Origin: Lumbricus terrestris
Taxonomy: Eukaryota; Annelida; Clitellata; Crassiclitellata; Lumbricidae
Assembly: GCA_949752735.1 (NCBI GenBank)
Contig: OX457036.1
Coordinates: forward strand, 18,288,933 to 18,352,932
Direction: 5' to 3'
DNA: 64,000 bases
Under the pieces are notes generated by a model that saw only the letters and a program-made list of their open reading frames with translations, ran no database searches and was not told the DNA's origin. Made by a program: the position numbers and the translations under genes. How positions within the stretch are numbered: position 1 is the first letter of the stretch; every line of letters begins with the position of its first letter. Below are positions 41,079 through 56,000 of the stretch, in pieces.

Positions 41079-44000
41079 GTAGGAAATGTCAAATAATCAT
41101 CACGCTTTTTACGGTTGTGTGTTTTCATCGTTTGTGAATTGGTTGAAATTCTGGTAAACGGTCGTGAAAATCGAGTTTGATGAGCGCACTGTGCAATGTT
41201 GCGTTTGGTTAATTATATTGACGTAACGAGATTTGATGTTTGGTAAATGAATTCATCGGGTGGTATGAGATTTAGTTCATTAATTAATTAAATGAATTTG
41301 TATGGTGCCTCTTTAAGGGGACTACTCAGAGGCAGTCCAAACCCCAGCCCGTCCAAGTAGAACTGTCTTGAGAAAAGGGGAGCGGAGCGTCAAAGGAGGC
41401 TATTCCAGGTTGAGGGTCCTACCGCCGAGAAGGTACGATTCTGCATATAGCAGATACGGACAAAAGGGACTGAGAACAGACTTTATGGTAGACGAGTACA
41501 TCGGCTCGGTCGCCGATATGCAGTGAGTAAACAAATATAGACACCTCAAATTGAGGCAGAATAGAGCACTGACCTACAGCCTAATGAGTAAATGAATGGG
41601 TAAATGAATGGGTGAGTTGGTGTCAGTAAACATTGCTTGTTCAAACACCGGTACTGAAAGATATAGCGTGTAAGTTTACTGGCGTCACGAGTGTTGGTTA
41701 AGGTTTGGTTATGCGTCGTGAGGGTTGGGTAGGGTCAGGTTCGGCGTTGCTTGTTGTCAGTGTCAAGTGTGGTTAGGTTCGGTTAAGATCAGGTCGGGCG
41801 TTGTGAGGGTCGTTTAGGGTCAGGTCCAAGCATCATGAGAGTCGGTTAGGGTCAGGCTAGGGTTAGCGTCAGGGCTGTACTCAAGGATATACGCGGGTAT
41901 ACGGCGTATACTCACCTCCTGGAAAAAATGACAGCGTATACTCACCTAAAAAAACAAGGGTACACGAGGGTATACAGCGCGTATACCCACCTCAGTAAAA
42001 CGAAGTAAAACACGACCGCAGCGTGTACTCACCTCAAAAGTTCTGAGTACAGCACTGGTTAGCGTTGTTGTTAGAAATCGTCCACGCGGCATACCCAGAA
42101 AATATATCCTTATGCTTTTACTTTGTTATTTCTAAATTAGAAAGTAATATTTTCTAGTTAAACGCATTATTTCGTTGGCCCTACTGACTTACTTACTCTC
42201 ACAATATTAGGCTATAGATCAGAGTGTGTATACATTCATAGGATTGACTATTATCCATTGGTGTTGATTTTAATCTATCTCAGTGGTTCACAACCTTTTT
42301 TTACTTTAGGGCCACTTTTTCTTAGTTGGACGACATGAGGGTCCACTTGGTGTTCAAATCTGCAACTTAGAGAAAATAAACGGTGTAGTATAGGACGCAA
42401 GCTATATAATCTGATACATTCATCAGTTTATTTTATGCCCTTTTTTGCTAGAAATGTGATAAAAATTAGCATATGAAATTTTTTAAATTGAATCACGGGT
42501 TGGGAACCACTAGTCTAGCTTTACACAATGTCACTGCCGAATTCAGTTTTGCCAATCGTTGCAGTAAGGTATTGCAAGGAAACTGTGGGTGTGACATGGA
42601 TGAGGTAAGTGTCATGACACAGGAAGAGAATGCTGGTGGACACACAGTAAATAAGTTTTTTTCAGGTTTCCGTAAACATTTAACTAGAAATTACGCAGTT
42701 TTGAGTGTGCGCCTTTTTCACCGTCACTATCACCATTGCCATAAATTGTGCCCTTCTCTGCAGCATTGCCGTATCTACATCGCATTATGCTTGGTGTCTC
42801 TATTCTGAGCTCTCAGGTCACATTTATGCTGTGTATAGCCTAAAGTTTACCAGTTTAGGGTGTCTATGTGTGAAGGGCATCAAACCGGTCATTTCCAACT
42901 TCTTGCTGTCATGCTTCATAACATAACTTTTGCCTAAATAACTGGAGCCTCCTCAATGTGCTTACACATCAGTTAAACATCCATGCACACGCTGTACAGT
43001 GCCCTAAGTGCCTTTGTGTGGATCTGAAAGTGCTGTATTAAAATGCATGCAGTTGACACTTATGTACCATACATTCATGCTTGTGAATCATCTCCAACAT
43101 TGGGATGTGTACATTTGCCAGATATGTTTGCCTAAGGTGACACAGAAAGATGGAAAGGAGTAACCAAGAAACAAATGTCATATCAATTGGGAAGCTGTAT
43201 AGAACAATTGAGGCGTTTTGTCAAAATGTTGCAACTTAGTGTTTATTTGGATAATTAATTGCACTTTCTTGATTACAAATGCGCTCTGACCACAGAGTGT
43301 CATATAGACAGTCCATAGATAGTTTGTAACATTACTTCGATCACAGACTAGAAACATCTGGAAGAAATAGAGTTGCAATGAAAAAAAGAGTAAATAGTTT
43401 GGACTAAGTAGTTCCATATTTGGGCCTCGGGGGAACATGAGAAAAACATGCATAAAATTGTTAAAAACTGTGTAGTCCATTGCCCAATTCAACAAACGTA
43501 CAAAGCGGGACAATTTCCAGGTTTTTTTACTCTGCCTGCCAGACAGAGAACATGAGACCAAGAAAGAGGACATGGGAAGGAGGTCATGTCCTCATTTTGC
43601 CTGACATCTGGTAACCCTGGGGATGTGAATCGTGAACCTTTTTGTGAATCGTTACACTGTTCTTTACTGTTCTTCCAGCAACTAATCGTTAATCTCCCAG
43701 CATCTTACAGCCCTGGATTATCTTTGCACTTAGGGCCCCTACCTAGCGGGATTTTTTCTGACAAGGGTACCCTGTGTTCCCATGCACTGTCTGTAACGTT
43801 GATCAGTTTTTCATGTTTTTTCACATTTGTTGTTTCTTAAGCTGTTGTAAATTGTCTTGTGAACGATTGTTTTGAGAGAAAAAAAACCCAGCTCATACTT
43901 CTGCATGAGGAATTTATGTAAGTAAATGGTTAATGATGCATTGCTTCTTACATGAAATATTGACTCCTTAAGTACTAGTAAGATGTAACCTTGTTTGACA

Positions 44001-47000
44001 TTTTAGGTGGTTTCATCCAAATATTTCCGGACTGGAGGCATGCAACTTACTAACAGAACGTGGTTTTGATGGAAGTTTCCTTGCACGGCCTAGCAAAAGC
44101 AACCCTGGGGACTTCACTCTTTCTGTCAGGTACTGCTCATACTCCACCCTTTGCAAAGACTGTGTATCTTACTCTTTCTGAAGCCGATGCAAATGAAGTA
44201 TGCTGTTAACCAGTGTTATATTAAATTCTGTATTGGACCACATCTGTTAGACTTTTTCGACAAAAGTTATTGTACAGTGTTTCTATGCGTGTTCAGCTGC
44301 GGGCCAGTTCAGTTCTGTGTATATTTGCGATTGACAGGAGAGCATCAGAGGTGACACACATCAAGATTCAGAATACAGGTGACTTCTACGATCTGTACGC
44401 AGGCGAAAAGTTTGCAACGCTGGCCGAATTGGTTCAGTACTATACGGAGGGCCAGGGGGTTTTGAAGGAGAAAAGCGGAGAAATCATACAGCTGAAATAT
44501 CCTCTCTACTCGGCAGATCCTACGTCAGAACGGTAGGCTGGCCTTCTCTTAAATGTCTGCTTGAACGTTGAGTAAGTCTGTAATTCATGCTGCTTAGTGA
44601 GTCAAGCTGTGCATTATTGTCATAGTCATCATCATCATCATTGTCATCAGTCATCATCTGACATCATCATCCGACATCATCATCTAATGTCATCATCTGA
44701 CATCATCATCTGATGTTATCATCATCTTCATTATTGCCAATTGGTATTAGTGACTGCAATTGGATGAAACTATCTTGCTGATAATTTGTGTGACGTCCAG
44801 CTTTACTTAGGCATTCTCTTCGCATGGTCGTACCGATTTTCATAGTTTTCATTGGGCAACGTGTTTCTCCAGGATTGTAGCATGCAAAGGCTGCATTGTT
44901 TCTTTGTTCCTAATTTTTTGAAGTCCTGAGGTTCCTCCAGTTTTCTGCAGATAACTTAAATCTTCTTAATTGGATTCTGTTTATATTTTGCTCATTTTCA
45001 ATGTCAGGTTCTTGAATGCGATTAGAAATATGGTTGATCATCACTTGATGAATTCTTAACTTTGTTGTCTTTGTGTATTGTTGAATTATTCATTCTTGCA
45101 AATTTATGCTTGTGAAGTTTGACCCATTCCTCTGTGCACGTCTTGGTTGCTGTTGCCACTTGCAAATGAAATAAGCGAGCAGTTAATATTTTCTGGTTAG
45201 ATGTACAAGTTTAAGTGAATGCATAGATCTGATGATTTACTACTTGACAGATCATTTTGTGAGAAATATTGGTTTTGCATGAAAGCCAATGGACTGGACT
45301 GACTATGAATGTTGTCTTAGTTCTCTAATAAAATTGAAAATTGGCATTGACTTTAATGAAGAAGGACATTTTTGTATAAATAATAAAAGAGGAACTATAA
45401 CATGTATTGCAAGTATTGTATTGTCTTGAAGCATTTATAAAGTGCCTCTAATGCCATTCAGAGGCTTTTTTATTTAGCCATTTTCAGATTTTAACTTAGC
45501 TGCACTTGCAACTGAGCCATGTTGAAGTAGAAAGTGGACGCATTCCGGAGAGAGCTGCATAAAAAGATTTATTGAGATAATAATGATGAAAACAAACAAA
45601 AATATGTTTGCCGCTCCTGACGTTGTTATTGTTGTTATTGGACTTTTATAACTCTTGATCAGTACCATATATATGGTGAAGATGCCAGCCTCTAGTTCTT
45701 GTCATTCATCTGTTGTTGTTGCATTTTTATTGCTCATAAACTTTTAAATAATCAGGGCTCTACCTAATTAATTCTGTCATTCAGTTGTTGTCGCATTCTT
45801 GTTGCTTATAAATTCTTTTAAGTGATCACCGTGCGTAGGAGACCAGGCAAGGCTTTGTGTTTGGTTCTGTATGGCCAGGTCTCGTAAAACCGTGTCGCTG
45901 ATCACTGTCATTTTGTCATTTTCTTCAAATGACTGTCTCCCCACATGAGTAATTGAGTATGAGTTTACAAGGAAGGCTCGTGCTACGTTCTGTAATTGAA
46001 ATATGACGTGGCAGTTTTGGGAGCGGCTTTAGCATTTCCAATCGATGTGCTGAATTGCTTATTCATGTAGCTTCAATGTTTAAGATCAGGTTAAACATGG
46101 TTTTTGACAAGCTTCATGAGAGCCATGGTCTTTGCTTGCCTTCGTGACCAAGAGTTGTATAAAATTATGTAAATCATTTATGGCAATAACTCTGAACCCA
46201 TGTATTAAGCTAGATAACGTTACATTTTCTGCTGTGCACTGTGTGCAGGGTTGCATAATCTCTTCTAGACATTAGGTTACTTTACGTGAGCTGTTCCTTA
46301 GTGTTGTATGATAATCCCTGCTTTCAAGCGTTCAGGCTATACAAGGTAATGGTCTGAAATGTTCTCTTTTATCCAACAAACCCGTGAATTGCAAACATTT
46401 GTACAAACTTGCATCTTGTACATTGGAACATGTGATGGATTTATTTGTCCATAAAAATATATATGACCCCGTCCAATTTAAACTAGAATTTCGATAAGAC
46501 CCTGGATTACTGCTTAACTGTTTGTTGCGATTTTTGTGTTTTTACCACTGACGATGAGTCGTGTGAATTGATAAAATGTTCTGGGAAAACCCCTGAACAG
46601 TGCCTGGCTTTTCTCATGGCTTCTTATCCATTCCCATGACTGTTGATCATCATCCATGTGTAATCTATTTGACTGGTACTATTTTTTAAACAGCACTTTA
46701 CCTAGGTCTTCGGATGGATGGGTGGGTAGATGAGTGGATGGTTCGATGGATTGGTGGGGGATTGGTGAATGGATGGATGAATGGGTGGGTGGGTGAATGG
46801 ATAAGTGAATGGATGGATGGGTGGATAGGTGAATGAATGGATGGGTGGGTGAATAAGTGAATGGGTGAATTTTTTATTATTGCTATCTTTTGAAAATTAT
46901 ACTGCATAATTGTTCTGAATTATCTTAATTTTCAACTGAATTTATAAAAGTTCCAGTGGGCAGTAAATTTGGATTTTTTAATTTGAGTTGGTTTCTATGT

Positions 47001-50000
47001 ATTTTAAATACAATTTAGATTTTGTATTACATGGTTTTTAGAAGTCCTTTGACCATCCATGGATGATGAAAGTTAATGTCTGATATCTCTGCATGTTAGA
47101 CATTATGTCAGGAAATGTTTTTTCGTGAGCTGTTGTAATAAGATACCTACAAGGTGGTCAAACGCTCCATTGGAATCCTTTTCTAAGCAAACAGTATTTT
47201 ATACTATTTAAAAAAGCAACATTGTGGAATGCCAGTATTTATTAGTTACAAAAATGTATGTATTTTCAGGGAGGTGTGACATACCTTCAGAATTTACTCA
47301 GTTTTGTTCCATGTTTGTTGGGTTGTGAAGGTCAAAGTGGTTTATATCTTACTTGTTTTTGTATTTCCTATTAACATGAAATTTCCGGATCCATTTTTCA
47401 GATGGTTCCACGGTCACATCAGTGGAAAAGACGCAGAAAAGCTGTTGAGTGAGAAAGCAAAGAATGGAAGCTTTCTTGTCCGTGAAAGCACCAGCCGACC
47501 GGGTGACTTTGTCTTGTCAGTCCGAGTGGAGGAGATACACGTAACGCATGTCATGATTCGATGTCAGGTAAAGCATTCGTGACTTGTGTGAGTGGGCAAA
47601 CAACTGCGCAATAACTTAACATAATTTTTTTATAATTTTGTTTTGTGATTTTGGATGGTGGTCCAGTGTTGCACGGACCTATCATCTCATTAAATGGGAA
47701 CCGGTCACAAGTTTTTGTACAACTGTCATGCTGGGAACCGGGCACAAGTCTTAGTACAGCTGTCGTGTTGAGAACCGGTCACATGTCTTTGTACAGCTGT
47801 CGTGCTGGGAACCGGTCACAAGTCTTTGTACAGCTGTTGTGCTGTGAACCGGTCACAAGTCTTTGTACAATGTACAGCTGTCGTGCTGGGAACCGGTTGC
47901 AAGTCTTTGTACAGCTGTCGTGCTGGGAACCGGTCACAAGTCTTTGTACAGCTGTCGTGCTGGGAACCGGTCACAAGTCTTTGTACAGCTGTCGTGCTGG
48001 GAACCGGGCACAAGTCTTAGTACAGCTGTTGTGCTGGGAACCGGTCACAAGTCTTTGTACAGCTGTCGTGCTGGGAACTGGTCACAAGTCTTTGTATAGC
48101 TGTTGTGCTGGGAACTGGTCACAAGTCTTTGTACAGCTGTCGTGCTTGGAACCGGTCACAAGTCTTTGTATAGCTGTTGTGCTGGGAACTGGTCACAAGT
48201 CTTTGTACAGCTGTCTTGCTGTGTAGACTATGGCACATAATGTATTGCCAACTTGTTTCAGCACTTGTGGACTCTTCAACTTGCTGATTATAACACAACT
48301 GTGTGGACATGAGCCACACTGGCTAGAAGATGACCTTTATGCACCAGATAATCTGAAAAAAGTTGCATCATGTGTTTTACGAGTCCTTGTGTACCAGGCC
48401 TCTGAACATGGCTCACATGATTCTGTATAATTTTATTTAAATTTTTTAGTTCCTTGACTTGAATGCGGCTACACAGGCCTCTCGACCCGCATCTCCTGCT
48501 GTCACATGGCAGGATGTGATAAGCTGCTTTTGTGCTGTTTTATGTTTTTGAAGATTAATTGAAATTACAAACTCTATCCAGCAAATCTAAGGTTACTTCT
48601 CTCAAGCAATTGTTGTAATGTAACATCCGAGACGTAAATCGATTTTTGCTTGAAGTAGAATTGTTATAAAAACTCGTGATTGCCATGATCTGTTGAAGAA
48701 GTGAAGCAATATTCCAATCGGTCAGGGAAATTCAGTAGTTAGGCTGCGGTGGGTAAAGAAGTTGATGTTAGTGAGTTTTAGGTTTAGGCGGCTTAAGTGA
48801 ACGACTTCAGAAACTTAGTTGTTGAGCTAGCGAAGTGACTTCGTTAATGCCTTCTTCCTGGTGATTTAGGAAGATGTGTAGTTTTTTACCTACTGGTGGG
48901 GTTAATATATATCTAACGACGTTCCATCATGTTTGTTCTAGGATGGTAAGTTTGATATCGGTGGCGGTGAGCAGTTCCATTCGCTGTCAGATCTGGTAGA
49001 ACATTATCGTAAGAATCCAATGGTGGAGAAGTCCGGAACAGTTGTACACTTAAAACAGGTTTGTATGGTGTTGTGGTTTCGATTCTGATGGGGTTCATGC
49101 ACTAGGATTCAGTCATAATACATGTATAGTTGTATGCGCATACGAATTTAAGTGTATGTATGTACGTTTAATATGTTTATGCATGCATATCAGATATCTA
49201 TCCATATGTGGCGGTCCACACCGAAATCAGCATTAAGTCGGAAATTATGCATCAGAGATGTTAGGGAAATATTTAGTATATTTGTGATTTTTTTGTGCAG
49301 AATTTAATTTTTTTAAAATTTCTTTTTGCATTTTTTTTAAAACACAAGTTTTAGAGCTATTTTAATGCTCTTGATAGGCAAAATAGTTTGTTTTAATTAA
49401 GTTAATTGGTTAATTAATTAGTTTAATTGGATCACTTTTTTCATTATATCTTTGGTTGGAATAAGGCTAGAGCAATACTTTTTGTGTCATTTTAAAGCCT
49501 GAGACAAGGCCTTTGAAATGATGTATCAAACTCAGTATCTTGGAAAGTCGCCTTAATGCTAGTTTTGGTGTGTGGCGCCACATATATGCATGCACCTCTG
49601 AGGAGATTCTACTCAAGTGGTGCTATATAAATTCACGATTACTATTACTATGACTTTACTGTCAACCATTATCCTTTCAGTTCCAACTACTTAGCTCACC
49701 TACTAATGAAAATTACATCAAAATGTTGTGAACTTGACTTTGAACCTACATAGCTTCTAAAGTATAAGCAATTAAGCATCAGATCATTCCTGCAACTCTA
49801 GCTTTTCTGATAAACCTCTCTTTAAAGTGACATACTTGGTCCTCAGGATTGACGCAATTGTGCTTCTGTCCAAAGGATTTAAATGTGACTGCTGCATTCG
49901 GCACACTCTGAATAGACCTTCACGCACGTCAAATAGCAAGCAGTTTTAGTTGTCAAGATGACTGCTGATTAAGGCTCAGGCTATATTGCGCGTTGAATCG

Positions 50001-53000
50001 TGGCAACATACAGATTTGCATGAGCAGCAACTTATAAAATAAAATGACTATTTTGTATTAATTGTCATGAACTACGTGTCATAATGCGCTTGGGTGTTGT
50101 ATTATAGGATTTTATAGCTTTTGAAAGTGGAAATTTATAATAAATGCAGTCCGAAAATCCTCAGAAGCCCAGGGTTTAATTTTATGTGCCGATTGGCGGG
50201 AAGCATTGGTTTCAAAGGTTAAATATTCTTTCTTGTTCATTTTGCTCTGCGTGAAATGGACCATTTATGTAAAGATTGCAACTGTGTTCAGTGTTACTGC
50301 TGCATCTCTTTTCCACATGATCAAGCAGTCTTTTTAATTGGTCTGTTAATTTGTACTGTGACAGCCATTCAATGCTACAAGGATCAATGCCTCAGCCATC
50401 AACAACCGAGTCAGTGAGTTGGAAAAGGAAAACGGTGGACAGGGCATTGGAAAGGCCGGATTCTGGGAAGAGTTTGAGGTATGCCACTTACAGCAACTAT
50501 ATCACTTTCGCTTTTGTAATAATTTCAGTGACTGTGATACAGGACTCAAGGAACTTTAGCAGCCGGTAAATTGGTTATTAATTGTGTAGCGTCATGTGTA
50601 CTCTTGTGGTTTTGAAGAATTATTGTTTTTGCATTTATTTGGCAATGGTATGTAATGGCTGACGACATCAGCTGGTGGGGATATAGCGGACTTTGTTTGT
50701 AAAGGACTTGCGGATGATTACATAATTATATAATTGTGTTCCCAGGGAATGTTCTGCCTTGCACCCTATGCATCAAGCACTTATCAATCTGCTGCCATCC
50801 ATGTCACACATGGTTCGTATGTGTTCCTTAGCAACAAGCAAGATGCTGCAACTGTTTCTCAAGGATGCGATGCTCAGTGCATGCAGCATTGCTGATTGAT
50901 TCACATATTATATCATGTTACCAGTAATTGAATGATAGTCGACTGTATAACCCATAGCTGTGAAGCGATTTGATTTGATCAGATAGCCTTGACTGACTTC
51001 CTGTTTGCTGTAACAGAGAGTTGACATGAGTGCAATTATGGATGATGAAGCTGTGTTGTTCTTGACCAGGATTCAGTTTGCAGTTCAGTGGTGAAATAAA
51101 TATCTAGGACAGACATTGTTCCTTGTTATGACCTTCCAATCAAATATGTATATTTTGCATGTACTGGTAATGAAGCCATAGTGCAGCAGCACCTAAGGCA
51201 ACTGTTATTAGGAGGAGGAGGAGGAGAGGAGGAGGAGGAGGAGGAGGAGGAGGAGGAAACCAGTGACCATGATTGTAATAAGTATACTGAAGATATTTTG
51301 CACAAGTTGTGGTATGACGCATTGGTAGTTCATTGATAAGATATCATTTGCTGTTTTTGTGATTCATCTATTTTGATGACAAACTGATAAAATATTACTG
51401 GCTGATCAAAATAATGATTTTTTTCTAATATTGTTTTGCTTGCAACGCTGTTTTCTGTCCTATGTTTTTGAATCATGGAGTGAACTTAAGAGCTGTGCCT
51501 GAGCATGTAAAAACATGCGATGTGAAGAGGGCTTGATGTGTGAAATAAAAGCAGTCGTTTAATACTTCAGGGATGAGTGTGACTTTCAAGTATTTTCAAT
51601 GATTCTTCATGCTCCTATAATATGATATTTCATATTATATGGAATCGATCCTTTAAGTCTTGAGTCTTGACAAGAGGAACATCAGCACTGGAGATCATCA
51701 TATTGTGGGGCGCGGTGGTGTAGTGGTGGCGTCGTTGCCTTGAAGCCGGAAGGTTCAGGGTTCGAATCCACCTCTAGTCGCCGTGTAGGGACCTTGGGCA
51801 AGTCCTTCAATCACAATTGCTCAGCACTTCGGCGTGAAAGACCGATGCAGTGTCCGCTCTGTAGTCGGGAGCGCCTCTGAGTAGAGATCTTGAAGGGGCG
51901 CTATAACAAGTGCGCATACATACATATCGTCATCAGATGTATTCACTTTCTGCCAAGAGTGTTGCCTTTGTGTTTTGTATCATGAGTGTTCTTGTTGCAC
52001 TGAGGATTCAATTTGTGCTTTGGCTGTGAATTCTTTTAGCAACTGCAACAAGTGGAATGTCGACACCTGTACAGCCGGAAGGAAGGACAGAAGCAGGAGA
52101 ACAGAGCCAAAAATAGATACAAGAACATACTTCCGTGTGAGTGATGGCGCTAAAATGAGAATTTAAGTCCTGCGTGTATTTTGATTTTGTTTTGATTTGT
52201 GCTGGTCATTTCAGAGATTCGTAATAGCTGTTGTGTAAACATTTGTGTACAGTTTATACACTGGCTTTGCAAATATATGCATACCGGTACATGTATGGTT
52301 TCTACATGCCTGATGTAATTGACCCTTGAAGATTCGTATGTATCCTATTTGCAGTGCAGATGTGTGACTTAACATCAGTGTTTAAAGTGTAGAAAAAGAA
52401 GTGCCTGAACACCCAGTATCTTTCCAGGTTGTGCTGGCCTAACAAGTGGCAGGACAGCATTCAGATTTGAAAATAAGTGCATGGACGCTGTCCATGACCT
52501 TCCAGTCACACTTTAGGCCTTGCTTAACATAATACTGTTCACACTTTCTAAACCTCGAACATTTAACATTGTTGAACTAACACTTAATTTCAAACATTAT
52601 TTTAACGAGTCGTAAAACGCAAGTACAAGAATGATAGTTATAACTAAATGAATATTATGATCACTAAGGATAGTTTCGGTGAAGTTGTTTTTGAGTCTCG
52701 AATGTGCATTAAACCATACTTCAGTGCAATAAGATACCATTGTAATTGATTAACTTTGAAACCCGTATCCAGAGTTGCTGTACAGTGGCGTAAATAAGTA
52801 ATTGTGTTAAACTGAATTAAATTGCTAACATGCTTCTGGAAGGCGTTGATGAACTGTGCAATGAATTCTGTAAACCATGAATTGATTTGCTCAATGGTCC
52901 ATGGCCAAATACTCAGCAGCCTGCATTTTGCCATTGATGTTGATTTGGTAGCAGAGTCGCCATACCAATTGGAATAATACGCCGACATGCTGCATGGTTG

Positions 53001-56000
53001 TAGTAGAAGGTTTGGAGTCAGAATAATAAATATGCATAGAAATTGAAAGAATCTCTCTCTCTCTCCTTCAGGCTCGGATTAATCCCTCTCTGGGGAGGGG
53101 TCAGCCACTTGGATCCTCCTCTTCCACTTGTTCCTGGCACCAGCGTCCTCCTTCAGCTTTAGCATTTTCAGGTCCTGTTGTATTTGATCGCTCCATCTCT
53201 TTCTCTGTCGTCCCCGGCTACGTTTTCCATAGACTTCAGTGAGTGAGAAATTGAAAGAATGACCATTGGAAAGCAACATTAAGAGCTGAATTTTACGTTG
53301 AATGAAGTGGAACAAGTCACAGAGTCTGTGTACCTGGACTTCTGACTAACAGAAGATGATCACTAAACAAAGGACATGAAACGTAGGAGTGGTCTGGCGT
53401 CAATGATGTGTGAAAGATTGAATAGGATGTGGAGACAAAGAGCATAATCAGCAAGAACAACAATAAAACTGTACTGGTGGACTCTTTTTTTGTAATGACC
53501 CTGACCAGGTTATTTACACACATGTGCAATTGTGCATCTGTCACAAAGCAGTATAAATCGTTTAAACAGCTGAGTCACATGATACGCTGGTTCCGTGTGT
53601 CAGGACATTGGCATTTGTCCTTTGTCTGCTTAATGGCTGAAAAGAACATCACCCATTCTTCTGGAATGTGTGATCTTTTTGTGGGTGCATTACTTCTACA
53701 ATCTAACCCTCCCCTTGCTATTACATAAAATATGTAGGCTAATGGTGAGCTTTTTTAAATACAATAACAAGCTAGTATGTATATGTGTGTGTGCTTGCTT
53801 GTAGTTACTTGACTGTATTGGTAGTTTATGAGATTGTTTGTTTTTTTCAGTTGATCACACGCGTGTGATCTTGCGAGATGGCGATAAAAATATCGAAGGA
53901 TCTGATTATATAAATGCAAATTTGATTACGGTAAGTTACTTGGTTGCTTTGTGAAAGTGTGAACTCTTGAAGAGTTGTAATAGAATCTCAAGAAGTATTT
54001 CGTTTTATTATCTAACTTGGCATGCGTGTGTCCATGGTACATTTAAGCATGTCTGATATTGGCTGATATTTTGTTGCAATGTGACTCAACGGGGTGTGGC
54101 TTCGAAAGACATCCACCATGACTGTGTTTTAAAGTTTTTTGCGGGGTAAATTACATTTCAGCGCCACTTAGGAGTGTTATGATCTGGAAGAGTGTTTGAT
54201 GAACCAGTCTGCAGATATTTTTTGGCAGAACCAAATCTTAAATGGTGCATATTTTGCGCTGATTAATTGTGTTGAATTTAAGTTGAAACGTAAATGACTC
54301 CTTAGTTGGTCGAAAGAGGATTCACTGTGTTTTAAATTATCATTTGTGTTTGTGGTTTGTTTACTGTTTAGGTTGACCTGGAGCATAATGGCGTAGTCCG
54401 TTGCAAGTCATACATAGCAACGCAAGGCTGTCTCCAGCAGACGGTTGTCGACTTCTGGCGTATGGTCTGGCAGGAGAACTGTCGTATCATCGTCGTCACA
54501 ACGAAACTCGTTGAACGTGGAAAAGTAAGTGCTGCTCTGGCGGACCATGACTTTTTTTACGTATGGAGTGATTGTGTAAGTATGCTGTGCTTTGATTTTC
54601 AAGATAATAATAATAATAATCTTCGTTTAATTTCAAACTGATACAACGCAGAATGATCGCAATTCATAGTATGTCGGATGATCACAAGTTATTACAGGAG
54701 TTGAATTTTGGCAGCCAGCAGGGTACCCTACTGTCCTACTACTCATTTTAACCCTTTGGACCCTGGCTGCCTGTACATACAAACTGCTGACCCTGGATCT
54801 CTGAGCAATGTATGTATGTATTTATGTGTGTATACATGTATGTATGTGTATGTATACATACATGTTTGTGTATGTATGCATGTATATGTATGTATGTATG
54901 TACGTACATATGCATACATGTATGCATTTATTTAACCCCAGAATATAAATTTATACGCTCATCTCGCTATTGCGGGAATCCGGGGATTACGATTGTAAGG
55001 TTATCCCACTATAGCGGGATCTCGGGTTCAAAGAGTTAATGATGCCATGATTAGGAGGTCGAGTTGACCTTGGGAGAGTAGCGGGAAGTGATCCCGCCGC
55101 GTCCGTGCTGACCCTTCTTGCCAAAGTGTCAACCATTGCCCGAAATCCCTCCCCATCTTTACGTGAAGATGTGTTTTCAGCTGAGGGTTCACCTTTAACA
55201 ATGAGACTAATGAGACTATACTGAACGTGACTGGGGAACCAGTGCGACTAGTCGTTAAAGTGTTAACGGTGTGGAGGTGTGATGTGCGCAGGTTTGTCAG
55301 TAACCTTGGATACAAGGTACTGTTAGGGTCATTACTGAACAAGCACTTTTAACCATTATTGACGTTCGGAAAATCTCAGGTGTTAAGGCACATGTGTACA
55401 GTAACGTTGGAAATGTATTGGATAAAATAAAACATATTACTTTCATAAACATCAGGTCAATTCTGCACACTTTACAGATGATTTGATGATTATTGTTTGT
55501 TTAATTTGCTAATTGGTTTATTTAGTGATTTGTTGGTCAGTTTGTGATTAATTGATTGATTTGATTAACTTCTTCTTCGTAGACTAAATGTGTGAGGTAC
55601 TGGCCAGAAGAGGATGATGGTGTAAAGGAGTATGATATCTACAAAGCCGTCTTGTCAATTAAACTTATCTCAACGACACAGAACACGGACTATATACTAC
55701 GAGAATTTGAACTCTCTCGAAAAGAACTCGAGGTATGAATAATTCATCAAGTTTTACTACAAGAGTGTGTGGGAACATTGTGATCCCTTGTAAAACATGT
55801 ATTTGTACTTGATTTTTTCGCAATACAAGAATAGTTGTCTCTTTTTTTGGATTGATTTGCTTTATAATTTATTGTGTAAATGCCAGTGCATAAGACAAAA
55901 GAAGGTGTTTGATGTGAAAGTAGTGTTCTTTGACGATCAGTTTTGTATTTACACTAAATTCGACATAAGGACTTTGGTAATTATTTGTGCCATACTGCTA

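Noticed and set aside
47645..48226. 193-codon ORF and shadows
   Set aside because: Created by a 37-bp minisatellite whose units lack stops in any frame.
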